From: W1P20-047 sp045118335
GTDB lineage: Bacteria > Actinomycetota > Coriobacteriia > Coriobacteriales > Eggerthellaceae
Length of the DNA stretch: 12,763 nt
NCBI GenBank assembly: GCA_045118335.1
Contig: JBGUXY010000010.1
Span: forward strand, 1 to 12,763
Direction: 5' to 3'
The notes under the pieces are model-generated. The model was not told where the DNA came from. It saw nothing but the letters and a program-made list of their open reading frames with translations, and did no database searches. Shown here piece by piece: positions 4,875 to 12,305 of this stretch (position 1 is its first letter; each line of letters starts with the position of its first letter). A program made the position numbers and the translations under genes.

Positions 4875-5879
4875 TTACTCCTCGACCTTCTCCATCACGA
4901 AGGCCATGGTAGTGGGACGATAGTAGGCGCTCACGTCGTTGAGGGTGTCGTACCACGCGACGCCATCCACCGTCTGGAAGATGGCCACCACGTTCTCGTT
5001 GCCACCCTCGTTGTTGGGCTCTCCTGCCGCCCATTCGGTGAACGTCATGTCCTCTCCGGTTACCCATGTGAAGCCACCAGGGGAATTGCGCTGCGCGCCT
5101 ATCCAGAACAGGGTGCAAGACGAATCTGCAATCATGGACTTTACCTGCTCGTTTTCCTCTTGGGAGGTGATGCATGCCAGGTAACCGCCCTGCGATTCGC
5201 AATAAGACTCCGCTTCGGCCCAGGTCATGGGCTGCTCCACGATCGTGTAGGTATGAGGTGCGGGGCCCTTGGACACCACCAGGCTCATCGAAGTGCCCTT
5301 GTCGACCCGCTCTCCAGCGGCAATTCCCTGTTCTGTGACGCAACCAGCGGCCACGACATCGCTGTAGCTCTCGGTCACGTCGGATACGGTCAAGCCAGCA
5401 TCAACGATGTCGGCTTCTGCATCTTCGCGGGTCATGCCGGTATAGTCGGGAACCGATACGCCGGCGGCATCGATGTTTTGTTGCGATTGCTCGTTAATAG
5501 CATCGTCAGACTCCCCCAAGGTGACGGAAGTCGTGCTGGAACCTGATGCGCCACCCCCAGAAAAAGGACCGATCTTCGCGATGGCCATGCCCGCCACTAC
5601 GGCAACCACGAGTACAACCGCCGCGACAGCAGCGATAAGACCCGTTCGCTTACCATCTGATTTCGGCTGTTCGGACGATATCGGAAGATGGGCCGAAGAC
5701 GTTTCAGCTGCAGGATAGGGCATGGCGGGAATCGCGGCTGGCTGAGTGGCGCCGGAAACGGGCTGTGTTGCCGGCGTCGCTTCCGGAAAAACCACTTCTA
5801 CCTGCTCAAGGGGCGATCCGCAGTTGGTGCAAAAGAGCTGATCATCTTCTGCCATCGTGCCGCATTTCGTGCAGAACAT
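4875..5879 (-). CDS. Zinc-ribbon, transmembrane, PASTA and C-type lectin protein
   Basis: A 334-residue predicted surface protein, type II in the membrane. In order: a cytoplasmic zinc ribbon with CxxC pairs (Cys3/6 and Cys17/20), a Pro/Ala/Thr-rich linker (about 32-75), one transmembrane segment (about 79-102), and a Gly/Ser linker. A PASTA domain follows (about 141-206, starting VSVPDYTGMTREDAEADIVD and ending VVSKGP), then a C-type lectin-like domain (about 211-332). PASTA domains are associated with muropeptide or beta-lactam binding. The lectin domain keeps the WIG core (259-261), an EPN motif (287-289) as in mannose-type calcium-dependent lectins, and WYD (309-311) where animal lectins have WND. 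The start ATG at 5879 lies 12 bases after the nagZ stop, and its AGGGGG ribosome binding site overlaps that stop, so the two are cotranscribed. Likely role: binding cell-wall or host glycans. Ligand unknown. Confidence 0.88.
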   Translation of the reverse strand: MFCTKCGTMAEDDQLFCTNCGSPLEQVEVVFPEATPATQPVSGATQPAAIPAMPYPAAETSSAHLPISSEQPKSDGKRTGLIAAVAAVVLVVAVVAGMAIAKIGPFSGGGASGSSTTSVTLGESDDAINEQSQQNIDAAGVSVPDYTGMTREDAEADIVDAGLTVSDVTESYSDVVAAGCVTEQGIAAGERVDKGTSMSLVVSKGPAPHTYTIVEQPMTWAEAESYCESQGGYLACITSQEENEQVKSMIADSSCTLFWIGAQRNSPGGFTWVTGEDMTFTEWAAGEPNNEGGNENVVAIFQTVDGVAWYDTLNDVSAYYRPTTMAFVMEKVEE

Positions 5880-5891
5880 GAATGTGACCCC

Positions 5892-7118
5892 CTATCTCAT
5901 GGGCAATTTCACGCGGAGGATACGCACGAGGGATTCGTCGATGCGCTCTTCGGAAAGGGTTCCGTCTTTCACGGCAGCGAGCACGGCATCGTAGGTGCTG
6001 AACAGGTCCGCGGGCATAAGCGGGATGTCGCACCCCGCCTGCAGGGCCATGACCGCAGCCTGCGGACCATAGTCCGCAACGGCCCCCATGCCAAGCGAGT
6101 CGGTGACCACGATGCCATCGTAGCCGAGGCGAACCCGCAATATGTCGTGGACGATGGCGCTGCTCAGCGAGGCGGGCGTGGAATCACCCACGATGTTGGG
6201 CATCGAAAGGTGGCCAACCATCACAAACGGGACTCCCGCCTCGATTGCCGCGCGAAACGGCAGCAGCTCGCATGCATCGATGTCCTCGAGCGTCTTGTCG
6301 CTGTAGATGCTTTCCTCGTGGCTGTCCCCCATCGCGGCGCCGATGCCGGGGAAATGCTTCGCGCAGCACAAGATGCCAGCATCGTCGAATCCATCTACCT
6401 GGGCACGCACCATCTCCGACACCGCTTCGGCATCGCTTCCGAACGACCGGTAGAACATGGTGTCGCTCTCGGGGTTGTTTGCCACATCGCAGCAGGGGGC
6501 GAAATCCGTGTTAAAGCCCAGGGGAAGCAGGTAGCCGGCAATCGTTTGGGCCACCTCGCGCGCATACTCAACGTCGCCCGAGTCGCCCACATCGCACATA
6601 TCGCCCACATTGGCAATCCCGAAAGCAGGGTTGTCGCTCAAGCGCGCTACCGTGCCGCCCTCTTCGTCGATGGCAAGAAAGGCAGGCACGCCTATTGTGT
6701 CGCGGGCGATCTGGTCCATGTTGCCCAGCATGCGCTTCGTCTGCTCGCGGTCTTCGAGGTTGGCGGACATGTAGATGACGCCGCCAACCGGGCATTTCCC
6801 GTATGCCTCGCGCGTGGCATCACCAGCTTCCGTGACCACATCCATGCCCGTCAACGTTTCGGGATGCACGATGAACAACTGAGCCACCTTCTGCTCCAAC
6901 GTGAGCCCTTCCATGAACTGGCGCGCCAGGCCCTCGGCGGTAAGCTCCTGGTCGGTGGACATACCTTGGCGATCCGCATCCGAGGGCACCTCGCCATCCG
7001 CCAGCTCGCCATCGTTGGCCGCTTCATCGCCGCTTGCGGAAGAACACCCTGCAAGCGGCCCCACGATAGCAAGTGCTGCAGTACCTGCCAGCATCTTCGA
7101 AAAGCGCCGACGCGTCAT
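5892..7118 (-). CDS. nagZ: Glycoside hydrolase family 3 beta-N-acetylhexosaminidase, Tat lipoprotein
   Basis: A 408-residue exported family GH3 enzyme of the NagZ type, expected to release terminal beta-N-acetylglucosamine, for example from muropeptides. The N terminus has the twin-arginine motif TRRRFSK (2-8) and a lipobox LAGC with Cys25, so it is predicted to be exported folded by Tat and lipid-anchored. A low-complexity acidic linker (about 26-55) follows. The catalytic domain has DEEGG (151-155), KHFPG (254-258), the NagZ-specific DSH (265-267) with its general acid/base histidine, GHLSMP (302-307), and the nucleophile Asp340 in VVTDSLGMGA. The start is the ATG at 7118 because it places the Tat motif at the N terminus; GGCGGGG just upstream is a weak ribosome binding site. 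An in-frame ATG near 7190 is possible but would bury the signal. It forms an operon with the lectin gene. Confidence 0.9.
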   Translation of the reverse strand: MTRRRFSKMLAGTAALAIVGPLAGCSSASGDEAANDGELADGEVPSDADRQGMSTDQELTAEGLARQFMEGLTLEQKVAQLFIVHPETLTGMDVVTEAGDATREAYGKCPVGGVIYMSANLEDREQTKRMLGNMDQIARDTIGVPAFLAIDEEGGTVARLSDNPAFGIANVGDMCDVGDSGDVEYAREVAQTIAGYLLPLGFNTDFAPCCDVANNPESDTMFYRSFGSDAEAVSEMVRAQVDGFDDAGILCCAKHFPGIGAAMGDSHEESIYSDKTLEDIDACELLPFRAAIEAGVPFVMVGHLSMPNIVGDSTPASLSSAIVHDILRVRLGYDGIVVTDSLGMGAVADYGPQAAVMALQAGCDIPLMPADLFSTYDAVLAAVKDGTLSEERIDESLVRILRVKLPMR

Positions 7119-7234
7119 GACCCCGCCGGAAGTCGTCTCGGCGAGCTGTAATTGCGTATTTGCGTTGCGATATTCCAAGGCAACCCCCATTCCGTTCATG
7201 ATAGCTACCATATCACAGATGATCTGGGCTGCGA

Positions 7235-9415
7235 CTAGGTCCAGAACTCGAACATGTGGACGAGGCGCTGGTATGCCCAGGGGTAGGCGTTCGAATACCA
7301 GTCGGATTCGGCCACGAAGCACAGGCATACCATGTAGATCAGGCTCATGGCAACAAGCAGGGGCAGCACTTTTACCGCGATCTCGTGCGCTTGGCCTTCT
7401 CTTTCCATGTTCTCGTTGAGGATGAACGCCACGAGCACGGCGATAAGAAGGAGCATCACGCTGAAATCGGCATAATACCGCTGCAGGATGCCCGCCATTT
7501 CGGCATCCGCGAGCGCGACCACGATGGAACTCGCGATAAGCACGCCCATCACGCCTGCAATGGTGTGGGTGGCACGCTGACTCATGCGCAAGCGGATGGC
7601 ATGCGGTGCCAGCAGCAGCAACCAGAGCACCGGCAAGCACGCGAACACCCCGCCGAAGGTAACTTCCTTGACGGTTTGCCCCATATAGGTGGTGTCGAAG
7701 GAGCACGCCTCGATGAAGGGGAACGTTCCCACAGTCGAGGGAGTCTGCACGAAGAACGCGAACAGGGCGGGAGCGAGCCTTCCTAAGTCCATGCCCCGGC
7801 GGGTCATGTCATTGGTGGTAAGGTTGTAGTTGCTGCCGAAATCGAGCGGACTGCCGAATCGAGCAACGTTGTACCACATGACACCCGCAATCACCAGCAC
7901 GTACGGCGCGATAAGGCATGCAAACTCCAATGCCCCCTCGCGAGTGCGTATGCGGCGTTTCGAGATGTAGGTGCGCCAAAACAGCGGAAAGGCGACAAAC
8001 GATAGCACGACCATCTGCGGTCGGCACCCGATCACGAGCGCCATGCACAGCGAACCGAGCAGATAGCACAGCGTCTTGCGCTCGCTGCGACGCCCGCGCA
8101 TCCACAGGTACAGTCCCCACACCGAAAACGCCAGCGCCATCATGATCGGCAGCGAGTAGAACGTGGGGTGTTTTGCAAGGTACAGAACGCCGCTGCAGAA
8201 CACGAGGGGAATCTGCAGGAGCAAGTAGAGCCCCAAGCTCACGCGTTTGAAATGGTAACGCGCGAATCGGTCGAGCAGGGCCGTGCACCCGAGCAAGAAC
8301 GCGAGCGCGGAAATCCACACGCCCACCGCCGTGGGGAAGTTCGCGTGCGTGATCAAGTAGAACGGCAGGTAGAACACGATGACGGGAATCACGCCGAAAT
8401 AAACGTAGTAATGGCCATCGTAGAATGCCACATCCCAAAGATAGGGCTCTCCGGTCTCCTTCTGCAACTGGTCGCGTGCTCCCTTGTCGTAAGGGTTTTC
8501 CATCTCCAGCAACCAGTTTGGCGGTTCTTCTTCCAAATAGAGCTGCCCATGGGACATGGCGCGCGCAAGATAGGAATACTGCTGCGCGTTATCGCCTCCC
8601 ACTTCGAACGTGTTCACCAGGCTGACGCCATCCCACGAACCCCAGTTGTACGACGAGGTTGCCACACCAACCTGGTTCGATCCGAGCAGCAAAAACGCCG
8701 AAAGCAGCACCACTTCAACTGCCGTGAACAGCGTAACGCTTGCCTTCGATGCACGCGGATGCTCAAGGATGAAGATGGAATACACCTTCGAGCGAGGGCG
8801 GAACAGGTACACGAGAACCGCCACGCACCACGTGGTGATAAACCGGTTCACGTTGAAGCTGAATGGGTAGACCGCATTCAGGTAGACGGTGTTCAAGATG
8901 ATGGGGTAACGCACCCGGTCGCCCACTATCTCGATCTTGAGGTTTTGAGATATGCCCGTGGTGGAAAGCTTTATGTACTCGGTGGAATCGGCATTGGTGG
9001 CCACCAAGCGTATGGGCACGCCTTCCGTGTACGGGGTGGAATCGAAATACGTTTGATGCGCCTCGTCGGTGAACTGGATTTTAACCTGCAGGTTCTTGGC
9101 AGATTGCCGGGAGCTGAAATCGAGCCGGATGTTGTGTATCTGCTTGTTGAGATTCGAGAACTCCACGACATGGTTCGATTCGGTAATGAGGAAATGCCCC
9201 TCTTCGTTCGTCTGCAGATCGATCTTCGAACCGAGGTCGATTTCGTCGTTGCCAAGCGATGTCCAGTGATTCATGTTGAACAAAAAGACCTCGAGCAGCG
9301 CGGCAAGAGCCAAAAGCACCAAGGCCGACTTGAATATATGGGTAATCAGAGCGCCGTAGCGCTCCTTTATCCTTCGGTATTCCGATACGATTATTTCCCA
9401 GGTGGATGGACTCAT
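7235..9415 (-). CDS. Large polytopic membrane protein, GT-C glycosyltransferase-like
   Basis: A 726-residue integral membrane protein, function not firmly recognised. A first transmembrane segment (about 30-48) is followed by a soluble, probably extracytoplasmic region (about 49-190), then roughly ten further hydrophobic segments. A loop after an early segment contains GGDNAQQYSYLARAM (274-288), then ENPY, and YDGHYYVYFGVIP (333-345) before a hydrophobic run. This pattern recalls the first-loop acidic motif of GT-C transferases that use polyprenyl-phosphate sugars, as in the PMT/ArnT type. The start ATG at 9415 has no ribosome binding site and lies 16 bases after the terminator arm, so it may be leaderless; TATATA (9430-9425) is a possible -10. 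It sits 116 bases upstream of nagZ on the same strand, suggesting a role in decorating the envelope. Not assigned to a specific family. Confidence 0.75.
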   Translation of the reverse strand: MSPSTWEIIVSEYRRIKERYGALITHIFKSALVLLALAALLEVFLFNMNHWTSLGNDEIDLGSKIDLQTNEEGHFLITESNHVVEFSNLNKQIHNIRLDFSSRQSAKNLQVKIQFTDEAHQTYFDSTPYTEGVPIRLVATNADSTEYIKLSTTGISQNLKIEIVGDRVRYPIILNTVYLNAVYPFSFNVNRFITTWCVAVLVYLFRPRSKVYSIFILEHPRASKASVTLFTAVEVVLLSAFLLLGSNQVGVATSSYNWGSWDGVSLVNTFEVGGDNAQQYSYLARAMSHGQLYLEEEPPNWLLEMENPYDKGARDQLQKETGEPYLWDVAFYDGHYYVYFGVIPVIVFYLPFYLITHANFPTAVGVWISALAFLLGCTALLDRFARYHFKRVSLGLYLLLQIPLVFCSGVLYLAKHPTFYSLPIMMALAFSVWGLYLWMRGRRSERKTLCYLLGSLCMALVIGCRPQMVVLSFVAFPLFWRTYISKRRIRTREGALEFACLIAPYVLVIAGVMWYNVARFGSPLDFGSNYNLTTNDMTRRGMDLGRLAPALFAFFVQTPSTVGTFPFIEACSFDTTYMGQTVKEVTFGGVFACLPVLWLLLLAPHAIRLRMSQRATHTIAGVMGVLIASSIVVALADAEMAGILQRYYADFSVMLLLIAVLVAFILNENMEREGQAHEIAVKVLPLLVAMSLIYMVCLCFVAESDWYSNAYPWAYQRLVHMFEFWT

Positions 9416-9430
9416 AGGGGCAACTATATA

Positions 9431-9464
9431 GAAACAAGCCCCTCGACGCAATGCGTCGAGGGGC
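9431..9464 (-). terminator. Rho-independent terminator at the end of the spc/adk operon
   Basis: A perfect 12-bp GC-rich stem pairs 9438-9449 with 9453-9464 around a 3-nt loop. On the minus strand it is followed by TTGTTTC, a moderate U-tract; the plus-strand side has none. It lies about 125 bases after the adk stop, with no gene between. The 3' arm GAGGGGC could also pair with GCCCCT just before the next start codon (9421-9416). Confidence 0.8.
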
Positions 9465-9589
9465 CATAACGGCTATGCAGCTTTGCGCGCCTTCGCAGTT
9501 CGCATCACTTCAAACCATATTCCCGATCAGGTTGCCAAGGTGTGAACAGCGACTGCTTGCCCGATGAGTCGGACCGCGCGCGAGGAGTT

Positions 9590-10216
9590 CTAGATGCCCA
9601 GCGTGGAGACAACCTCGTCCAGAATGACCTCGGGATCGCGGTTGCCGTCGACGGAGATGAGCAGGTTCTTGCCACGGTAGTAGTCAATCAGCGGAGCAGT
9701 CTGCTTCTCGAACACGTCGAGACGGTTGCGCACAGTGGTCTCGTTGTCGTCATCGCGCTGGTACATCTCGCCACCGCAAGCCGGGCAAGCGGTGTCCTTG
9801 ACATTGCCGATCTTGCCACAGAAACGGCACATACGGCGAGAGGTGAGGCGCTTCACGATGACCTCGAAGTCAACGTCGATGAGCAGAGCGCAGTCGAGCG
9901 GACGCTCGAGTTCGGCCAGCATGCTGTCGAGCGCGACAGCCTGCATGGTGGTGCGGGGGAACCCGTCGAGCAAAACGCCCTTTTCGGTATCGGGCTGCTG
10001 CATGCGTTCCTTCATGAGGTCGATGATCAGGTCGTCGGGAACGAGCTCGCCGGCATCCATGAAGCCCTTGGCCTTCTTGCCAAGCTCGGTCGCGTTCTTC
10101 ACCGCAGCGCGCAGGATGTCACCCGTAGAGATGTGGCACATGCCGAATTTCTCGACGAGCAGAGCCGCCTGCGTCCCTTTTCCGGCACCCGGAGCACCCA
10201 GCAAAACAATGTTCAT
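9590..10216 (-). CDS. adk: Adenylate kinase, zinc-type with short LID
   Basis: A 208-residue cytoplasmic enzyme catalysing ATP + AMP to 2 ADP. It has the P-loop GAPGAGKGT (7-15), the AMP-site TGDILR (31-36), DGFPRT (84-89), and RNRL near 164. The LID domain carries four cysteines, Cys130/Cys133 and Cys144/Cys147, as in zinc-binding adenylate kinases. The spacing between the pairs is about six residues shorter than in Bacillus-type enzymes. The start ATG at 10216 follows AAAGGAA by about six bases. It lies after secY in the usual spc-operon order, but 297 bases away with its own likely promoter. map and infA, which often follow, are absent. Identification is secure. Confidence 0.97.
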   Translation of the reverse strand: MNIVLLGAPGAGKGTQAALLVEKFGMCHISTGDILRAAVKNATELGKKAKGFMDAGELVPDDLIIDLMKERMQQPDTEKGVLLDGFPRTTMQAVALDSMLAELERPLDCALLIDVDFEVIVKRLTSRRMCRFCGKIGNVKDTACPACGGEMYQRDDDNETTVRNRLDVFEKQTAPLIDYYRGKNLLISVDGNRDPEVILDEVVSTLGI

Positions 10217-10270
10217 TACATTTCCTTTCTATTAGGAAACCGATAGACGAGAACAAAACCACTACAAACC

Positions 10271-10298
10271 ACTATATCAGTACCAGCAAACCTTCCAA
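10271..10298 (-). promoter_or_regulatory. adk: Likely adk promoter
   Basis: On the minus strand: -35 TTGGAA (10298-10293), 16-bp spacer, -10 TATAGT (10276-10271), about 50 nt upstream of the adk start. A direct repeat, GTTACC at 10324-10329 and 10335-10340, 11 bp apart, lies upstream and could be an operator. Boxes are moderate matches. Confidence 0.5.
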
Positions 10299-10359
10299 CA
10301 TCCATCTCGTTTTTCCCTCAACGGTTACCAAACAGTTACCGATCCGATGTTGGTGCTGG
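10283..10359 (-). other. Bulged 14-bp inverted repeat upstream of adk
   Basis: A continuous 14-nt arm, GATGTTGGTGCTGG (10346-10359), pairs with CCAACATC (10295-10302) and, across a 6-nt bulge, CCAGCA (10283-10288). The enclosed 43 bases hold the GTTACC direct repeat. One arm overlaps the -35 of the predicted adk promoter. It could be an RNA fold of the secY-adk read-through transcript or part of an extragenic repeat. Confidence 0.4.
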
Positions 10360-10392
10360 CAAGTCAGCGAGGGTAATTCTGGTGAGTACGAA

Positions 10393-10448
10393 AAGCCTAA
10401 CTCATGCAGGAACGTACTTTGGGTACGCGACGGAGCAGACGAGGGCTT
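10393..10448 (-). other. Nested stem-loop in the secY-adk gap
   Basis: Four nested pairings share one axis: AAGCC (10393-10397) with GGCTT (10444-10448), CTC (10401-10403) with GAG (10441-10443), TGC (10405-10407) with GCA (10435-10437), and CGTAC (10413-10417) with GTACG (10423-10427). Read on the minus strand it ends GGCTTTTCG. It looks like a structured RNA or repeat element; no known family recognised. Confidence 0.35.
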
Positions 10449-10479
10449 AGCGTAGCGCCAGGATTGGCCGCAGCGTCGG

Positions 10480-10512
10480 CCAGTTCCGCGGTTCTATGAA
10501 CCGCGGAACTGG
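10480..10512 (-). other. Perfect 15-bp hairpin directly after secY
   Basis: CCAGTTCCGCGGTTC (10480-10494) and its exact complement (10498-10512) flank a 3-nt loop, starting one base after the secY stop codon. Neither side has a T-run, so it is not a standard intrinsic terminator. It may stabilise the mRNA 3' end, assist weak termination, or be a processing site before adk. Confidence 0.6.
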
Positions 10513-10513
10513 A

Positions 10514-11797
10514 TTACTTGAAGAAACCATCGTAGTTGTACATCTTCAACTGCGACTCGATCTTGGTCATGGTGTCGAGCGCGACACCGATCATGATCAA
10601 GATGGAAGTGCCGCCAAATGCCTGAATCAGCTGGTTTCCCGTGAGGCTGAACAGAATGGACGGTATGACGGCCACGGCGGCGATGTAGAGACCACCAGGC
10701 AGCGTCACGCGGTTGATGACGTTTTTGATGTAGAGGACGGTGGCCGTGCCGGGACGGATGCCCGGGATGAACCCGCCCTGCTTGCGCAGGTTGTTACCCA
10801 GCTCTTCGGGATTGAACACCATCGACGTGTAGAAGTACGCGAAGAACACGATCAGGAAGGCTGTGAGAATCCAGTTTAGCCAGCCCTGCGAGATGGCATT
10901 CGCGAACACGTCGAGCGCGTGCACGTTGAACAGCGCGGCAATTTGCGCGGGGAAGTAGATCAGGCAGCTCGCGAAGATGATGGGGATAACGCCTGCAGCG
11001 TTCACCTTCAGCGGGATGTAGGTGCTCTGCCCGCCCATCATGCGACGGCCCTGCACACGCTTGGCATAGCTCACCGGGATGCGGCGCTGGGCACGTTCCA
11101 TGAAGATGATGGCGGGGATGCAGATGATGACCACTGCCAAGATGAGCAGCGTCACCGCAAGGCCCATGCCGGCATCTCCTTGGCTGGAATTGCTCTGGAA
11201 GATGGCGGAGGGCACGCGAGAGACGATGCTCGTGAAGATGATCAGCGACATGCCGTTGCCGATGCCGCGCTGGGTGATAAGCTCGCCCATCCACATGATG
11301 AAGGCGGTGCCGGCAACCAGCGTGAACACGATGATGATGCTCGTGAGCCAATGCGGCACAGCGCTGCTGAACACGACGCCGTATCGTTCGGACTGGAAGA
11401 GCAGCAGATAGCCAACGGCGTTGATCAGGCCCAGGCACAGGGTCAGCCAGCGGGTGGTCTGCGTGATCTTCTTGCGGCCAGGTTCGCCCTCACGCGCCCA
11501 GCGGCCCACCGTGGGGATAACACCCTGCATCAGCTGCATGATGATGGATGCGGTGATGTAGGGCATGATGCCCAGCGAAAACACGCTGAAGTGGGAAAGG
11601 GCGCCTCCAGAGAAGACGTCGATCATCGTCATGGCCGCACCGCTGACGTTTTGGTAGGCGTCAGCGAATTCCCTGAAGGGTATGCCGGGTACCGGCACGA
11701 ATGCTCCCAGACGGTACAAGGCCAAGATGCCCAACGTGAACAGGATCTTGTTTCGAAGCTCCTTGACCTTGAACGCCTCAACAAGTGAACTTAGCAA
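10514..11797 (-). CDS. secY: Protein translocase subunit SecY
   Basis: The pore-forming membrane subunit of the SecYEG translocon, 427 residues with ten predicted transmembrane helices. Recognisable segments are FKVKELRNKILFTLGILALY (9-28) at the first helix, the MPYITASIIMQLM region of helix 2, TQRGIGNGMSLIIF, and the C-terminal FGGTSILIMIGVALDT with the short cytoplasmic tail ending YDGFFK. The start is TTG at 11797, which overlaps the rplO stop by seven bases. AAAGG lies about ten bases upstream, and the resulting N terminus matches the family. Gene order rplO-secY-adk is the conserved end of the spc operon. Identification is secure; the TTG start is likely. Confidence 0.97.
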   Translation of the reverse strand: MLSSLVEAFKVKELRNKILFTLGILALYRLGAFVPVPGIPFREFADAYQNVSGAAMTMIDVFSGGALSHFSVFSLGIMPYITASIIMQLMQGVIPTVGRWAREGEPGRKKITQTTRWLTLCLGLINAVGYLLLFQSERYGVVFSSAVPHWLTSIIIVFTLVAGTAFIMWMGELITQRGIGNGMSLIIFTSIVSRVPSAIFQSNSSQGDAGMGLAVTLLILAVVIICIPAIIFMERAQRRIPVSYAKRVQGRRMMGGQSTYIPLKVNAAGVIPIIFASCLIYFPAQIAALFNVHALDVFANAISQGWLNWILTAFLIVFFAYFYTSMVFNPEELGNNLRKQGGFIPGIRPGTATVLYIKNVINRVTLPGGLYIAAVAVIPSILFSLTGNQLIQAFGGTSILIMIGVALDTMTKIESQLKMYNYDGFFK

Positions 11798-12240
11798 GGC
11801 AGCTCAACCTTTCCTCCGGCAGCTTCGATCTTCGAAGCGGCAGATGCGGAAACCTTGTCGACACGCACGGTCAGGGCCTTGGTGATTTCACCATCGCCCA
11901 ACACCTTCACCAGCGCATCGGCGTGCTTGATGATGCCGCGCTCCTTCAGGCTATCGCCATCCACGACCTCACCAGCTTCGAACTTTTCTTCAAGACGCTT
12001 GACGTTGACGGGAACGTACTCGACGCGGTTGATGTTGCGAAAGCCCGGCAGCTTGGGAAGACGACGGGCAAGCGGGGTCTGGCCACCTTCGAAATGGGTG
12101 CCCTTGCCGCCACCGGCACGGGACTTCTGACCGTTCAGGCCGCGACCAGCGGTCTTGCCGGTGCCACTCGCGGGACCACGGCCCACGCGCTTGCGGCTAT
12201 GACGAGAACCCTCGGCAGGTGTGAGATCTTTCAGTTCCAT
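11791..12240 (-). CDS. rplO: 50S ribosomal protein L15
   Basis: A 149-residue large-subunit protein with the typical basic, glycine-rich N terminus (VGRGPASGTGKTAGRGLNGQ) and the conserved FEGGQTPLARRLPKLPGF. The start ATG at 12240 follows AAGGAG by about eight bases. A 188-bp gap with two hairpins separates it from rpmD, while its 3' end overlaps secY. It ends in a cysteine, a trivial oddity. Identification is secure. Confidence 0.97.
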   Translation of the reverse strand: MELKDLTPAEGSRHSRKRVGRGPASGTGKTAGRGLNGQKSRAGGGKGTHFEGGQTPLARRLPKLPGFRNINRVEYVPVNVKRLEEKFEAGEVVDGDSLKERGIIKHADALVKVLGDGEITKALTVRVDKVSASAASKIEAAGGKVELPC

Positions 12241-12264
12241 GATGTACGCTCCTTTTCGCTATAG

Positions 12265-12283
12265 CGGGGCCGCTTCGGCCCCG
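12265..12283 (-). promoter_or_regulatory. GC-rich hairpin in the rplO leader
   Basis: A perfect 8-bp stem CGGGGCCG/CGGCCCCG with a 3-nt loop, ending about 10 bases upstream of the rplO ribosome binding site. No U-tract follows on the minus strand, so it more likely acts as an RNA structure or protein-binding site than a terminator. Confidence 0.5.
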
Positions 12284-12285
12284 TT

Positions 12286-12305
12286 GCTGGCAGCTCGCAG
12301 CCAGC
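12286..12305 (-). promoter_or_regulatory. Second hairpin in the rplO leader
   Basis: A 6-bp stem GCTGGC/GCCAGC with an 8-nt loop, two bases from the 8-bp hairpin. Upstream on the minus strand are TATTAT (12331-12326) and TTGCGT (12352-12347), with a short 15-bp spacer, a weak candidate for an internal promoter in the operon. Confidence 0.35.

Noticed and set aside
7119..7199. Longer NagZ starts upstream of the chosen ATG.
   Set aside because: They would put about 25 polar residues ahead of the twin-arginine motif. They are possible because the ribosome binding site of the chosen start is weak, but less likely.
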